Virus record (IMG/VR): IMGVR_UViG_3300043568_000719
Location: 1 to 56,962 of that record
Length of the DNA: 56,962 nucleotides
Direction: 5' to 3' (one strand)
DNA from: a virus
In this document: positions 20,646-27,780 of the stretch, piece by piece
How positions within the stretch are numbered: position 1 is the first letter of the stretch
Layout of the letters: every line of letters starts with the position of its first letter
Position numbers and translations under genes: made by a program
Notes under the pieces: model-generated
The model's database searches: none
Told to the model about the DNA's origin: nothing
Seen by the model: only the letters and a program-made list of their open reading frames with translations

Positions 20646-20928
20646 GAGCAGACCCAAACCTAAAATTCTTTTAGAATATGCTAACAAAGAAACCTACAAG
20701 GTTGAGCAGATCCTTGACTCGGAAGCTATCTGGGCCGTGTTCTATAACGGCCAGCCGTTCAACCTCAAAAGCGGTAGTCTGGTAGCCAGCTATCCTGGAC
20801 CAAAATATAAAAAAGTCTCATTTTCAAATCCAGGACATGCACACAATTTGGCAAAGAAATTAAATCGATTATTCAAGACCAAAGACTTTGCTGTGTACAA
20901 ACTCACAGCAGGTGAAGAGATTAAGTGA
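20644..20928 (+). CDS. Conserved phage protein under late control (94 aa)
   Basis: The product starts MSRPKPKILLEYANKETYKV and contains ILDSEAIWAVFYNGQPFNLK, YPGPKYKKVSFSNPGHAHNL and a final helix and strand KKLNRLFKTKDFAVYKL. It is basic and soluble, with the pattern of a small alpha/beta protein. As I recall, near relatives are common in marine T4-like phages, function unknown. Its translation start is held in a hairpin and a late promoter lies just upstream, so it is probably a late gene. It opens a six-gene unit running to 22819. Confidence 0.72.
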   Translation: MSRPKPKILLEYANKETYKVEQILDSEAIWAVFYNGQPFNLKSGSLVASYPGPKYKKVSFSNPGHAHNLAKKLNRLFKTKDFAVYKLTAGEEIK

Positions 20929-20929
20929 C

Positions 20930-21328
20930 ATGAACAAAGATGCCTATACCAAGGCGTTCTTACAGGCAGCAGAATTACCCGTCAATGAAAAAAATATCAA
21001 AGACTATAAAGCTGTGTGGTGGTGGAGTTTTAGAAAGAAAGATCAAGGCGGATTAAGATTGACTGAACAGGCCTTGGAATTCATCGAAGAACATGCTAAA
21101 ATAAAAACTTACAAGATAGAATTTCCCAAAGAATTTGCGTTTACTCCGCAGGTGTTACTTTGGTTAGATAACTACATCGATTCACCATTTTTCGTCAACA
21201 AGAAACATATCATTGTCATGAAAGAAAAAGCCGCTTTTGAACTATATCTGCTTAGTGGTGATGTTCGTAAATTAGGACACAGTAGAGCAATGAGCAAAAG
21301 ACTTAGCCAAGAATCCACCCCCGAATAA
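20930..21328 (+). CDS. Conserved phage protein (132 aa)
   Basis: ATG 20930 is one base after the previous stop and follows GAAGAG; the longer in-frame start at 20888 lies inside the preceding gene. The product has MNKDAYTKAFLQAAELPVNE, KDYKAVWWWSFRKKDQGGLR, LTEQALEFIEEHAKIKTYKI, and a C-terminal KEKAAFELYLLSGDVRKLG. The mix suggests a soluble globular protein with a basic end. As I recall, relatives occur in marine T4-like phages without assigned function. It ends just before the exact TATAAATA at 21337. Confidence 0.7.
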   Translation: MNKDAYTKAFLQAAELPVNEKNIKDYKAVWWWSFRKKDQGGLRLTEQALEFIEEHAKIKTYKIEFPKEFAFTPQVLLWLDNYIDSPFFVNKKHIIVMKEKAAFELYLLSGDVRKLGHSRAMSKRLSQESTPE

Positions 21329-21336
21329 TCCCCCCG

Positions 21337-21344
21337 TATAAATA
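21337..21344 (+). promoter_or_regulatory. Exact T4 late promoter sequence (TATAAATA)
   Basis: All eight bases match. The element ends nine bases before the ATG at 21353, so transcription should start about three bases before that codon. Messages would then have almost no leader, or the promoter may mainly serve the genes from 21622 onward. Confidence 0.6.
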
Positions 21345-21352
21345 TTTTCACT

Positions 21353-21622
21353 ATGTTTGACCTTAATCCAATGGACGTACTACAACAGCGCAAGCTGAAG
21401 ACTGTGGCTCCACATTTCGCTGAATTGAATATTACAGATTCTGAGATATTTGAAGGTATCGAAGACTGGATTAAAGTCAAGCTCAAGGGCAGGTATTATA
21501 TCTGCAAAAAACCTGCTCTGGACAAGAGTGGGAATCTTAGATCTTCACATTTTGTAGGATTTGAAGATCAAAAAGAATTAACTTATTTCATGCTTGCATG
21601 CCCACACCTAAGGAGAAATTAA
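21353..21622 (+). CDS. Conserved phage protein with possible near-leaderless start (89 aa)
   Basis: The product reads MFDLNPMDVLQQRKLKTVAP onward, then HFAELNITDSEIFEGIEDWI, KVKLKGRYYICKKPALDKSG and a conserved-looking end VGFEDQKELTYFMLACPHLR. No Shine-Dalgarno sequence lies before the ATG; the late promoter sits instead. A later in-frame Met (21371) is possible but would remove part of a recalled conserved N-terminus. It is soluble, alpha/beta in character, function unknown. Its TAA shares one base with the next ATG (TAATG). Confidence 0.68.
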   Translation: MFDLNPMDVLQQRKLKTVAPHFAELNITDSEIFEGIEDWIKVKLKGRYYICKKPALDKSGNLRSSHFVGFEDQKELTYFMLACPHLRRN

Positions 21623-21870
21623 TGTCAGAAGAAGTTAAAGAACAAGTCGCAGCACCAGCTGAAGGTCAGCCAGGAACAACTAATCCTGCTCCAGAAGCAC
21701 CAGCAGCACAAGGTCCTGATCTTAACATCAGCGATCTGTTGGCTGTGAAAAATATCATCGAAGTTGCAACAAGCAGAGGAGCGTTCAAAGCAGCAGAATT
21801 GGAAGCAGTTGGTAAAAGTTTTAACAAACTAAATTCCTTCCTTGAAGCTGTATCTAAAAAGGAAGCCTAA
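21622..21870 (+). CDS. Small Ala/Pro/Glu-rich protein with helical C-terminus (82 aa)
   Basis: ATG 21622 has AAGGAG seven bases before it, which outweighs the upstream in-frame ATG at 21598. The first 35 residues are Ala, Pro, Glu and Gln-rich and probably disordered. The rest is two helices: NISDLLAVKNIIEVATSRG and FKAAELEAVGKSFNKLNSFL. As I recall, relatives with the same two-helix end are common in marine T4-like phages. The function is unknown. It directly precedes the gene at 21871 with no gap. Confidence 0.68.
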   Translation: MSEEVKEQVAAPAEGQPGTTNPAPEAPAAQGPDLNISDLLAVKNIIEVATSRGAFKAAELEAVGKSFNKLNSFLEAVSKKEA

Positions 21871-22521
21871 ATGAAAAGCCTTAAACACATAGGTAGAATT
21901 CAAAACACAGGTGCCAAAGTATTGGTAGTGTTTAGAACGTTGCCCGGAGAGTCAAACATGGCTCTAGTATTACCTGTAGCTCAACTGCCAGATCAATATC
22001 ATGATTCAATTATGACTTTGGTAGAAACAGACCAAGCGCAGGATGCATTTGAGTTTGGCGAGATCATGCACATACGCCCATTCCCGGATGGTAGACCTAT
22101 GTTGCGGGCCATGCAAGCAGACGGTAGATTAATCAAAGTAGCCACTGATGCTGTAATGATGATGCCTACTACCAACGATACTGTGCTGTTAGCTAATCTC
22201 AACACACTGATTGCGGAACAGAAGAACTGTACTGTGGACGATCTATGCACATTTGTAGCAGGTGCGCCGTCTGCTAAAGCCGAAGTCAAAGATGTAGCTT
22301 CAGTAAACGATACAACTCCTGCGGTTGATACTGATATCCCTGCTCCAGTACGTGCTCAAGCTGCCGCCAACGAAGCATTATCTGACAAAGATATTGCCAA
22401 AAGCTATCGAAGTCAGGCAGATGCTATGTACAAAGAAGCGGCGAGATTACGTAAGGAAGCAGAAGAACTCGATCCTACTGTAAAGAAAACCAAAAAGGTA
22501 GAAGAATCTGTTGATGCCTAA
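21871..22521 (+). CDS. Conserved phage protein (216 aa)
   Basis: It begins MKSLKHIGRIQNTGAKVLVV and FRTLPGESNMALVLPVAQLP, followed by YHDSIMTLVETDQAQDAFEF, MHIRPFPDGRPMLRAMQADG and VATDAVMMMPTTNDTVLLAN. The N-terminal 130 residues look globular and well conserved by my recollection of other T4-like marine phages. The last 80 residues are Ala, Asp, Glu and Lys-rich with a coiled-coil segment (DKDIAKSYRSQADAMYKEAA). It overlaps the next gene by eight bases. Function unknown; late expression is suggested by the upstream promoter at 21337. Confidence 0.72.
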   Translation: MKSLKHIGRIQNTGAKVLVVFRTLPGESNMALVLPVAQLPDQYHDSIMTLVETDQAQDAFEFGEIMHIRPFPDGRPMLRAMQADGRLIKVATDAVMMMPTTNDTVLLANLNTLIAEQKNCTVDDLCTFVAGAPSAKAEVKDVASVNDTTPAVDTDIPAPVRAQAAANEALSDKDIAKSYRSQADAMYKEAARLRKEAEELDPTVKKTKKVEESVDA

Positions 22522-22819
22522 TCCTTTGTTCAAACCTCCTCGACATCTTGTAAAAGAATGGCCAGAGGTTTTTGAAGATCTTTATATGAATACCATGCCT
22601 GTGGCCTATCTGGATTCCGTGAGATTAGATTTCACAGATGGCCGGGTATGGGAAATCGATGTAAAGAATGAACTCACCAAACAGACTGCTGACGGCATCG
22701 CTGATGTGTTGATCAGTACTCTTCAAGAATACAAAGACGAAATTAAAAAAATAGATTTCAAAGTTGATGTAGAAAGACTTAAAAAAGACATCAGAGATTC
22801 GTCAAAAAACATTTTTTAA
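22514..22819 (+). CDS. Conserved phage protein (101 aa), last rightward gene
   Basis: ATG 22514 is preferred over TTG 22511. The product starts MPNPLFKPPRHLVKEWPEVF and contains MNTMPVAYLDSVRLDFTDGR, VWEIDVKNELTKQT and a C-terminal helical, charged part IKKIDFKVDVERLKKDIRD. Soluble and small. As I recall, relatives lie near head or tail genes in T4-like marine phages, but no function is assigned. Its TAA overlaps the stop of the convergent gene on the other strand (22816), so the two transcription units meet end to end. Confidence 0.7.
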   Translation: MPNPLFKPPRHLVKEWPEVFEDLYMNTMPVAYLDSVRLDFTDGRVWEIDVKNELTKQTADGIADVLISTLQEYKDEIKKIDFKVDVERLKKDIRDSSKNIF

Positions 22820-23613
22820 GTAATATTCTCTGCTATAAGGTCAGCCATTTGTTTGGCTGATCCCTTTCCTGGGTGTATTAAATCTCGAGCTTGATTGTCA
22901 ATAGACACCCAATCACTTTCTGTATAATGTGCTGTGGCTTCAAAAAAACTTGCAGAATAGTATCTACATTTGTTTTTCCAAAACTCTCTACTAGACATAC
23001 TTGTGTAGGCAGCAGTGAGCATTGATTGATATGGATTCATAACTATACTCTCGGAAAAATGTTCGCTGTCCCAAGGACCTATGTGTTCGATATCTTGTTT
23101 ATTGAATACTGTGAATCTATCGATGTTTGTCCATAAATGTATCACAGCATAAGGTGTTGTAAAATTCTTAGCCAGCAACATAGAATTTATAAAAGAGTGT
23201 TGCATTGATGACGCACTGACTCCCATGTTTATCACCGGTCTGTTTAATATAGTCGACAGCTGGTAAGAAATTGTTTCATCCTCAGCCAGGCCAACGCCAA
23301 CAGTGCATGAACATCCAAATATAACCACTGCATTGGGCCAATCGATTGTGTCCCACTCGTCCGCTCTATATCCATTAGAATTACAATTATATCTAACATC
23401 CTTAGTTCTATAGTGCCAATCAGATGGCTGCGTTTTGAGATTCTGCTTAAGAAGATCAGGCGAGTCACTTGATGAAAACTTATCAGAAAGCGGCGTCGGA
23501 ATGTCAAAAGTTTTTAAGACGGTATAATCAAGATGTGTTAACAAATTTGCTTTGAGGAAAGGATATTTGAGAAAATATTCAGGATATTTTTCTGCACCGC
23601 TCCAGTTATACAT
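22816..23613 (-). CDS. SGNH-hydrolase-like protein (265 aa)
   Basis: The product has block I of the SGNH family as VVIFGCSCTVGVGLAED (Ser 102 in the G-C-S position), a following RPVINMGVSASSMQHSF stretch with Gly and Ser as in block II, a TPYAVIHLWTNIDRF segment in the region of the Asn block, and RDLIHPGKGSAKQM near the C-terminus like block V with its Asp and His. SGNH enzymes are esterases or acyltransferases acting on sugars and lipids. Here it would add or remove an acyl group on a sugar made by the operon; this is inferred from context. It is the last gene of the leftward operon. Confidence 0.65.
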   Translation of the reverse strand: MYNWSGAEKYPEYFLKYPFLKANLLTHLDYTVLKTFDIPTPLSDKFSSSDSPDLLKQNLKTQPSDWHYRTKDVRYNCNSNGYRADEWDTIDWPNAVVIFGCSCTVGVGLAEDETISYQLSTILNRPVINMGVSASSMQHSFINSMLLAKNFTTPYAVIHLWTNIDRFTVFNKQDIEHIGPWDSEHFSESIVMNPYQSMLTAAYTSMSSREFWKNKCRYYSASFFEATAHYTESDWVSIDNQARDLIHPGKGSAKQMADLIAENIT

Positions 23614-23614
23614 T

Positions 23615-24655
23615 TCAAGCTCCTATAATAAACTTATGTAGTTCGTGGGCAAACAAATCATGCCCCTTGGCACTGGGGTGGCAACACACTGTTACCCAAT
23701 GATTAGGTGTGCCTTTACCGTTGAAATCCCAGAATCCCACGTTCTTTATTCCTTCTTGGTTAAGGCATAAATCTATAAAGGTTGGGCAGTCTTGAGGCTT
23801 AAACATTTTATCCCACGGCCATTGATTTACAATAGCGTCAAGAGTTTGTTCTTTGTTTTTATCAAGAATCTGCATGCTGGCTGTGTGTTCAACATGCTTG
23901 GTTATTTTTTGATTCTCGTCACGAACAATATTCCAACGAATCATATTTTTAAAATCAGTTTGAGTATATGTTCTATCGAAACCAGGAGTAATAATTAATT
24001 TTGCGTTTTTTAACTTACACCAGTTCTCTAATTCAATGACATTAGATATTTGTTCTAACATGCTGGATTTTTCGCTGTGTACTGCGGTACCATATCCTTT
24101 CCACAATGTTTTACGCGGACTGTCTGGTTGATCTTCGTGCCACGGCCACATACAATGAAACTTGGCGATCTCATTACTGTCGTTACCCAACTCATCACTA
24201 AGGAAATCAAAACGCTCAGGGCCGCTTGGCACATAGATTACAACAAGTTCATCAATGTTATGCCAGTCTATCTGAGGATGAAAGTATAGACTCTTAATAG
24301 ATGCTCTATTACCTTTGCCTTTGAGTCCAAAATTGATAGCGGTATACTCGGAATTAAAATATTTTTTACAAAGCACATTCACAAATGCATTTTTATGTTG
24401 CATAAATGTCCAATCAATGTTACCCTTGTTATCAATTCTTAATTCTTTGTGTGCTAACAACAGCTTGGATTTTTCTGCGTCTGTTAGAATAGGTTCCATA
24501 GGAACGCCTGTCTTTAGCATAGACCAATCATGTGTTTCATAGATATCTTGATCTATCGCCCCCTGGCCTTCTACAAATGAACAGCCTAAACTAATTATAG
24601 CTTTTCGTGTTCTTTTCAACTCACTGTTTATTGCGGCAATCTCGATGTTATGCAT
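23615..24655 (-). CDS. SGNH-hydrolase-like protein (346 aa)
   Basis: ATG 24655 is preferred to the one at 24673 because GGGAG lies six bases upstream. Block I appears as AIISLGCSFVEGQGA (Ser 26), and the C-terminus has CCHPSAKGHDLFAHELH, matching the H-P block that carries the catalytic His. A strand LVVIYVPSGPERFDF lies in between. The protein is longer than its neighbour at 22816 and the two are only distantly alike. The likely role is ester chemistry on a glycan. It overlaps the upstream gene by eight bases. Confidence 0.6.
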   Translation of the reverse strand: MHNIEIAAINSELKRTRKAIISLGCSFVEGQGAIDQDIYETHDWSMLKTGVPMEPILTDAEKSKLLLAHKELRIDNKGNIDWTFMQHKNAFVNVLCKKYFNSEYTAINFGLKGKGNRASIKSLYFHPQIDWHNIDELVVIYVPSGPERFDFLSDELGNDSNEIAKFHCMWPWHEDQPDSPRKTLWKGYGTAVHSEKSSMLEQISNVIELENWCKLKNAKLIITPGFDRTYTQTDFKNMIRWNIVRDENQKITKHVEHTASMQILDKNKEQTLDAIVNQWPWDKMFKPQDCPTFIDLCLNQEGIKNVGFWDFNGKGTPNHWVTVCCHPSAKGHDLFAHELHKFIIGA

Positions 24656-25985
24656 GCGCGACTCCCGAAACATAATTCCTCAGCGTTTCAATTGCTTTAG
24701 GCATATTAACTGTGGAATTGTCACTGAGTACTTTGAAATTGTGATCAAGAATATCTTTCATTGAAATAAACCATTGAATCTTTTTTTCATTTGACATAGC
24801 TCTGATATCTTTGAGTATTTGAATAATTGCATCTAATCTATCCCACGACTCTAACTCGTCGTATGATTCATCTATAAATCCATGAAACGTTTTATATCCC
24901 AACTCTCTGAGATATCGTAGACTGTGTTTGTTACCGTACATTATAAACGGATGCCTTGTGGCAATAGGTTTAAAAGTTTTTTCACTGATAAAGCAGGTAT
25001 TCTCAGCAAACGATGCTTCACTGACAACACTTACCCATGTGTCTAATGTGGCTTGATGGTTCAAGTCGTGTTCAAATAAATTACCCAGTGGTCCTTCAAA
25101 CCCATTTTTTTCTGTTTCTTTAAGATTACTTCTAGGATACATAGGCAACATATGCTTATAAGAATTGTACACATCCTGATCTAACATCCGTCCATCATAA
25201 AATCCTTTGTGGAATGTAAAAGCATTCATGCTGTTGATCCCATCATCAAGTAATCCATTTTTATACAGACTATCAAATAGCCAGATACGATGGGGTCTGG
25301 ATCTTTTTTGAAATGCGTTATACAACTTGATATCATTGATATTTTTTGTTTTATAGGCAATTTGTTTTTCCGACGAAGGCAACAGATACCGCTGATTGCT
25401 TGCACATTCATGAATGTATTTTTCAAAATGAATATAGGGAATTACGCACATCTTATCATTGATTTGTCGATTCAAACACCATTCGTCGTATTGTTGAGCC
25501 ACCGCAAGATTCCCTGTGACATATATAACCCTGCTGGCGCTTATTTCATACTGAGCACATCCAGCATGAAACCAATCAAATAGCCAATCTGTATGATATC
25601 CCTCGTGCGATTGATCAAGCAATAAGTAACAGTGTTTCTTACGCAGAGCCGATAGTTGTTTCGTGTCTAAAAATGCAAACACAGACTTGCGGTGTGATAT
25701 GTTTGAATCATAATCGTTGTTAAGATCGGCCGACCCGCACCAATCCCAGGGAGCATGTGCTACTCCAGTTGGTATTATATAATTCGCATATGATTTTCTA
25801 TTACTCCATTGATCAAATGTCACTGTGTCTGCATCTAATTGATCGGCATACAGGCGTTGAGTTTTGATTCGAGACAGCACTGTGGCCAATGGACTGGGTG
25901 GGAATTTACGGATGTTGGAAGTATTTCTTTCCTCACATGCAGTGATATTCAGTAATTCATCGACGTTTTCAAAAATAAAATTCAT
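24648..25985 (-). CDS. Putative glycosyltransferase-like protein (445 aa)
   Basis: I do not have a firm family for this protein. The N-terminal half contains CYLLLDQSHEGYHTDWLFDW and SRVIYVTGNLAVAQQYDEWC, like a Rossmann-type domain. The C-terminal half has SVVSEASFAENTCFISEKTF followed by KPIATRHPFIMYGNKHSLRY and LRELGYKTFHGFIDESYDEL. The S-E-K-[T]-x-x-P pattern followed by hPF and a Leu-Gly-Tyr strand is reminiscent of GT10-type or other GT-B acceptor-side motifs. Context among sugar genes supports that guess. It overlaps both neighbours by four to eight bases. Confidence 0.5.
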   Translation of the reverse strand: MNFIFENVDELLNITACEERNTSNIRKFPPSPLATVLSRIKTQRLYADQLDADTVTFDQWSNRKSYANYIIPTGVAHAPWDWCGSADLNNDYDSNISHRKSVFAFLDTKQLSALRKKHCYLLLDQSHEGYHTDWLFDWFHAGCAQYEISASRVIYVTGNLAVAQQYDEWCLNRQINDKMCVIPYIHFEKYIHECASNQRYLLPSSEKQIAYKTKNINDIKLYNAFQKRSRPHRIWLFDSLYKNGLLDDGINSMNAFTFHKGFYDGRMLDQDVYNSYKHMLPMYPRSNLKETEKNGFEGPLGNLFEHDLNHQATLDTWVSVVSEASFAENTCFISEKTFKPIATRHPFIMYGNKHSLRYLRELGYKTFHGFIDESYDELESWDRLDAIIQILKDIRAMSNEKKIQWFISMKDILDHNFKVLSDNSTVNMPKAIETLRNYVSGVAHA

Positions 25986-26770
25986 GTCCTATTCCATTGT
26001 TCTACATTAGTTCCATTGGCAACACTGCGACGAGCAATTAGTTTTTGTATTTCAACGTCATCTTTCTGTTGATCTGTAGGTGCAAATAAAGCTCTACTTC
26101 TAGGGTCAACATTAATTGGAGGATCTGTCAAATAATACATAGCGATACTGTTTCTTGTGATGCCAGTTGGAGATTTCACGGCAGAAGTTAATCCGTGCCA
26201 TGTACTTTGTGTAGTATCAAATATCACTGCTCTGTTAAACATAGGCGACACTGTTTGAAATATAGTAGTAGGACCACTGCTATCCGAATTCCAGATTCCG
26301 AAATCTCCGCCCCATTCTGTTTGCCATTGAGGAGTAAGATATATTATTAAATTATATTTACGCTGGAGATGAAGCTTGGGATGAATGCTGTAATCCAGAT
26401 GAGGATTTAATTTTCCTCCTTGCGGATAACAGTGAAGACCACCGCCATGTAGCCCCGGATCTGTATATAAATTCGCAGTCCCAGTTAACCCAATGAGCAT
26501 ATCTGTAAATTGTTTGGAGTTCAAACAATATAACAATTGATATATGCTTTGGGGAAATCTATCCCAGATGTTGCATGTACGTTTAAGTTCAATCTGGTTA
26601 TTGTATGTACCGTTATACATTCCGGACTCGTAGGCAGGAAAATCTTCTGCAATTTTAGCTGCAACAGATTCCTGTAAAAAATTATCAATAACACAATGCG
26701 AATACGCACTGTGATTGAAACTGCCAAAGGCAGTTTCTACGTTTTCTAAATTAATTAAATCACTAACCAT
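25982..26770 (-). CDS. 2-oxoglutarate/Fe(II)-dependent oxygenase (prolyl-hydroxylase-like)
   Basis: The 262-residue protein has the iron-binding facial triad: H124-L-D126 in NPHLDYSIHP and H192 in TTQSTWHGL, with R206 after it in GITRNSIAMYY as the likely 2-oxoglutarate anchor. Preceding strands GGGLHCYPQGG and YNLIIYLTPQW match the double-stranded beta-helix of the PF13640-type enzymes. These hydroxylate proteins or small molecules. The target is probably a sugar or a virion protein. All metal ligands are present. It shares a 16-base overlap with the dehydratase gene upstream. Confidence 0.82.
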   Translation of the reverse strand: MVSDLINLENVETAFGSFNHSAYSHCVIDNFLQESVAAKIAEDFPAYESGMYNGTYNNQIELKRTCNIWDRFPQSIYQLLYCLNSKQFTDMLIGLTGTANLYTDPGLHGGGLHCYPQGGKLNPHLDYSIHPKLHLQRKYNLIIYLTPQWQTEWGGDFGIWNSDSSGPTTIFQTVSPMFNRAVIFDTTQSTWHGLTSAVKSPTGITRNSIAMYYLTDPPINVDPRSRALFAPTDQQKDDVEIQKLIARRSVANGTNVEQWNRT

Positions 26771-27780
26771 CTGTCATTCTTTAAAGTCCAGTGTATAGAT
26801 TCTTCCAATCGTTGATACACTGGTTGTGGGACCCATCCCATATCTTTCATTTTACTGCCGTCAAGTGCATACCGTAAATCATGCCCCGGACGCTGACTAT
26901 GAAAATCTAACATTTCGTAATTCAAAGATTTACCTTGAACATCAGCAATATATTGTGCAAGTTCTAAATTGTCAATCTCTGTCGATCCTACGATATTAAA
27001 CTTTTGACATTTTGCACCTCCAGGATCTGCTGGTAGTTTAGATAGATCTTGTTTGTATAGAAATAATAATGCATCTGCTACATCCCTGGCATGTATATAA
27101 TGTCGCGACCCTGCTTTGGTTTTTTCCGGGTTCGAATGGATGGAAATTTTTTGATTATCTCTTACACGTTTTATACAAAGCGGAATATATTTTTCTGGGT
27201 GTTGCCTTTCTCCGAACACATTCATAGTGTGTGTAATTATTGCAGGTAATTTATATGTGTTTTCATATGCCACAACAAATTCTTCTGCGGCGGCCTTGCT
27301 GGCGCTGTATGGATTAGTTGAGTTGTATCGGTCATTTTCTTTATAATTAATTCCGTGGGGTGCAGGGCCAAAGACTTCGTCTGTGGAAAAATAAACGAAC
27401 AAATCTAAACTATCTAAGTTGCGAGCGTAATCCATTAAATTTACAGTTCCAACTACGTTGTCCTGCACAAATTCCATAGGGTATGTAATTGAACGATCAA
27501 CATGACTGCCGGCTGCAAGGTGTGCGATGATATCTACTTTGCCTATCATTGATCTAATTTGTGGATTCAATTCTGCTTTTAAATCATGATGCACCACACG
27601 CACTCTCTTGCGTACTGCTTCAGGATAACTAGAGACTACTTCATGCAATCTATTCAAATTACCACTGTAATCCAATCTATCTAAAGTTACAATTCTCCAA
27701 TCAGTTTCAGATAAAAGTTTATCAATTAGATGATGAGCAATAAACCCTGCTCCGCCGGTGATTAATATTGTTTTGCTCAT
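26755..27780 (-). CDS. NAD-dependent nucleotide-sugar 4,6-dehydratase/epimerase (RmlB-like)
   Basis: The 341-residue product is an extended short-chain dehydrogenase. It has the nucleotide-binding ITGGAGFIAHH (GGAGFI at 9-14), DIIAHLAAGSHVDRS, the active-site FSTDEVFGP with D134-E135 as in dTDP-glucose 4,6-dehydratase, and NPYSASKAAAEE with Y158 and K162. The R-x-Y-I-H-A-R-D-V-A-D segment toward the C-terminus is also typical. The T-D-E signature favours a 4,6-dehydratase over a simple epimerase. It would make a 4-keto-6-deoxy sugar nucleotide for the glycosyltransferases in this operon. Confidence 0.88.
   Translation of the reverse strand: MSKTILITGGAGFIAHHLIDKLLSETDWRIVTLDRLDYSGNLNRLHEVVSSYPEAVRKRVRVVHHDLKAELNPQIRSMIGKVDIIAHLAAGSHVDRSITYPMEFVQDNVVGTVNLMDYARNLDSLDLFVYFSTDEVFGPAPHGINYKENDRYNSTNPYSASKAAAEEFVVAYENTYKLPAIITHTMNVFGERQHPEKYIPLCIKRVRDNQKISIHSNPEKTKAGSRHYIHARDVADALLFLYKQDLSKLPADPGGAKCQKFNIVGSTEIDNLELAQYIADVQGKSLNYEMLDFHSQRPGHDLRYALDGSKMKDMGWVPQPVYQRLEESIHWTLKNDRWLVI

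Noticed and set aside
22805-22820. A6/T6 symmetry at the convergent stops as a bidirectional terminator
   Set aside because: The stem would be only A-T pairs with a very small loop, too weak to call.
22841-22860. Hairpin TCAGCCA/TGGCTGA as terminator for the rightward genes
   Set aside because: It lies inside the convergent coding sequence and has no T-run; chance pairing cannot be excluded.
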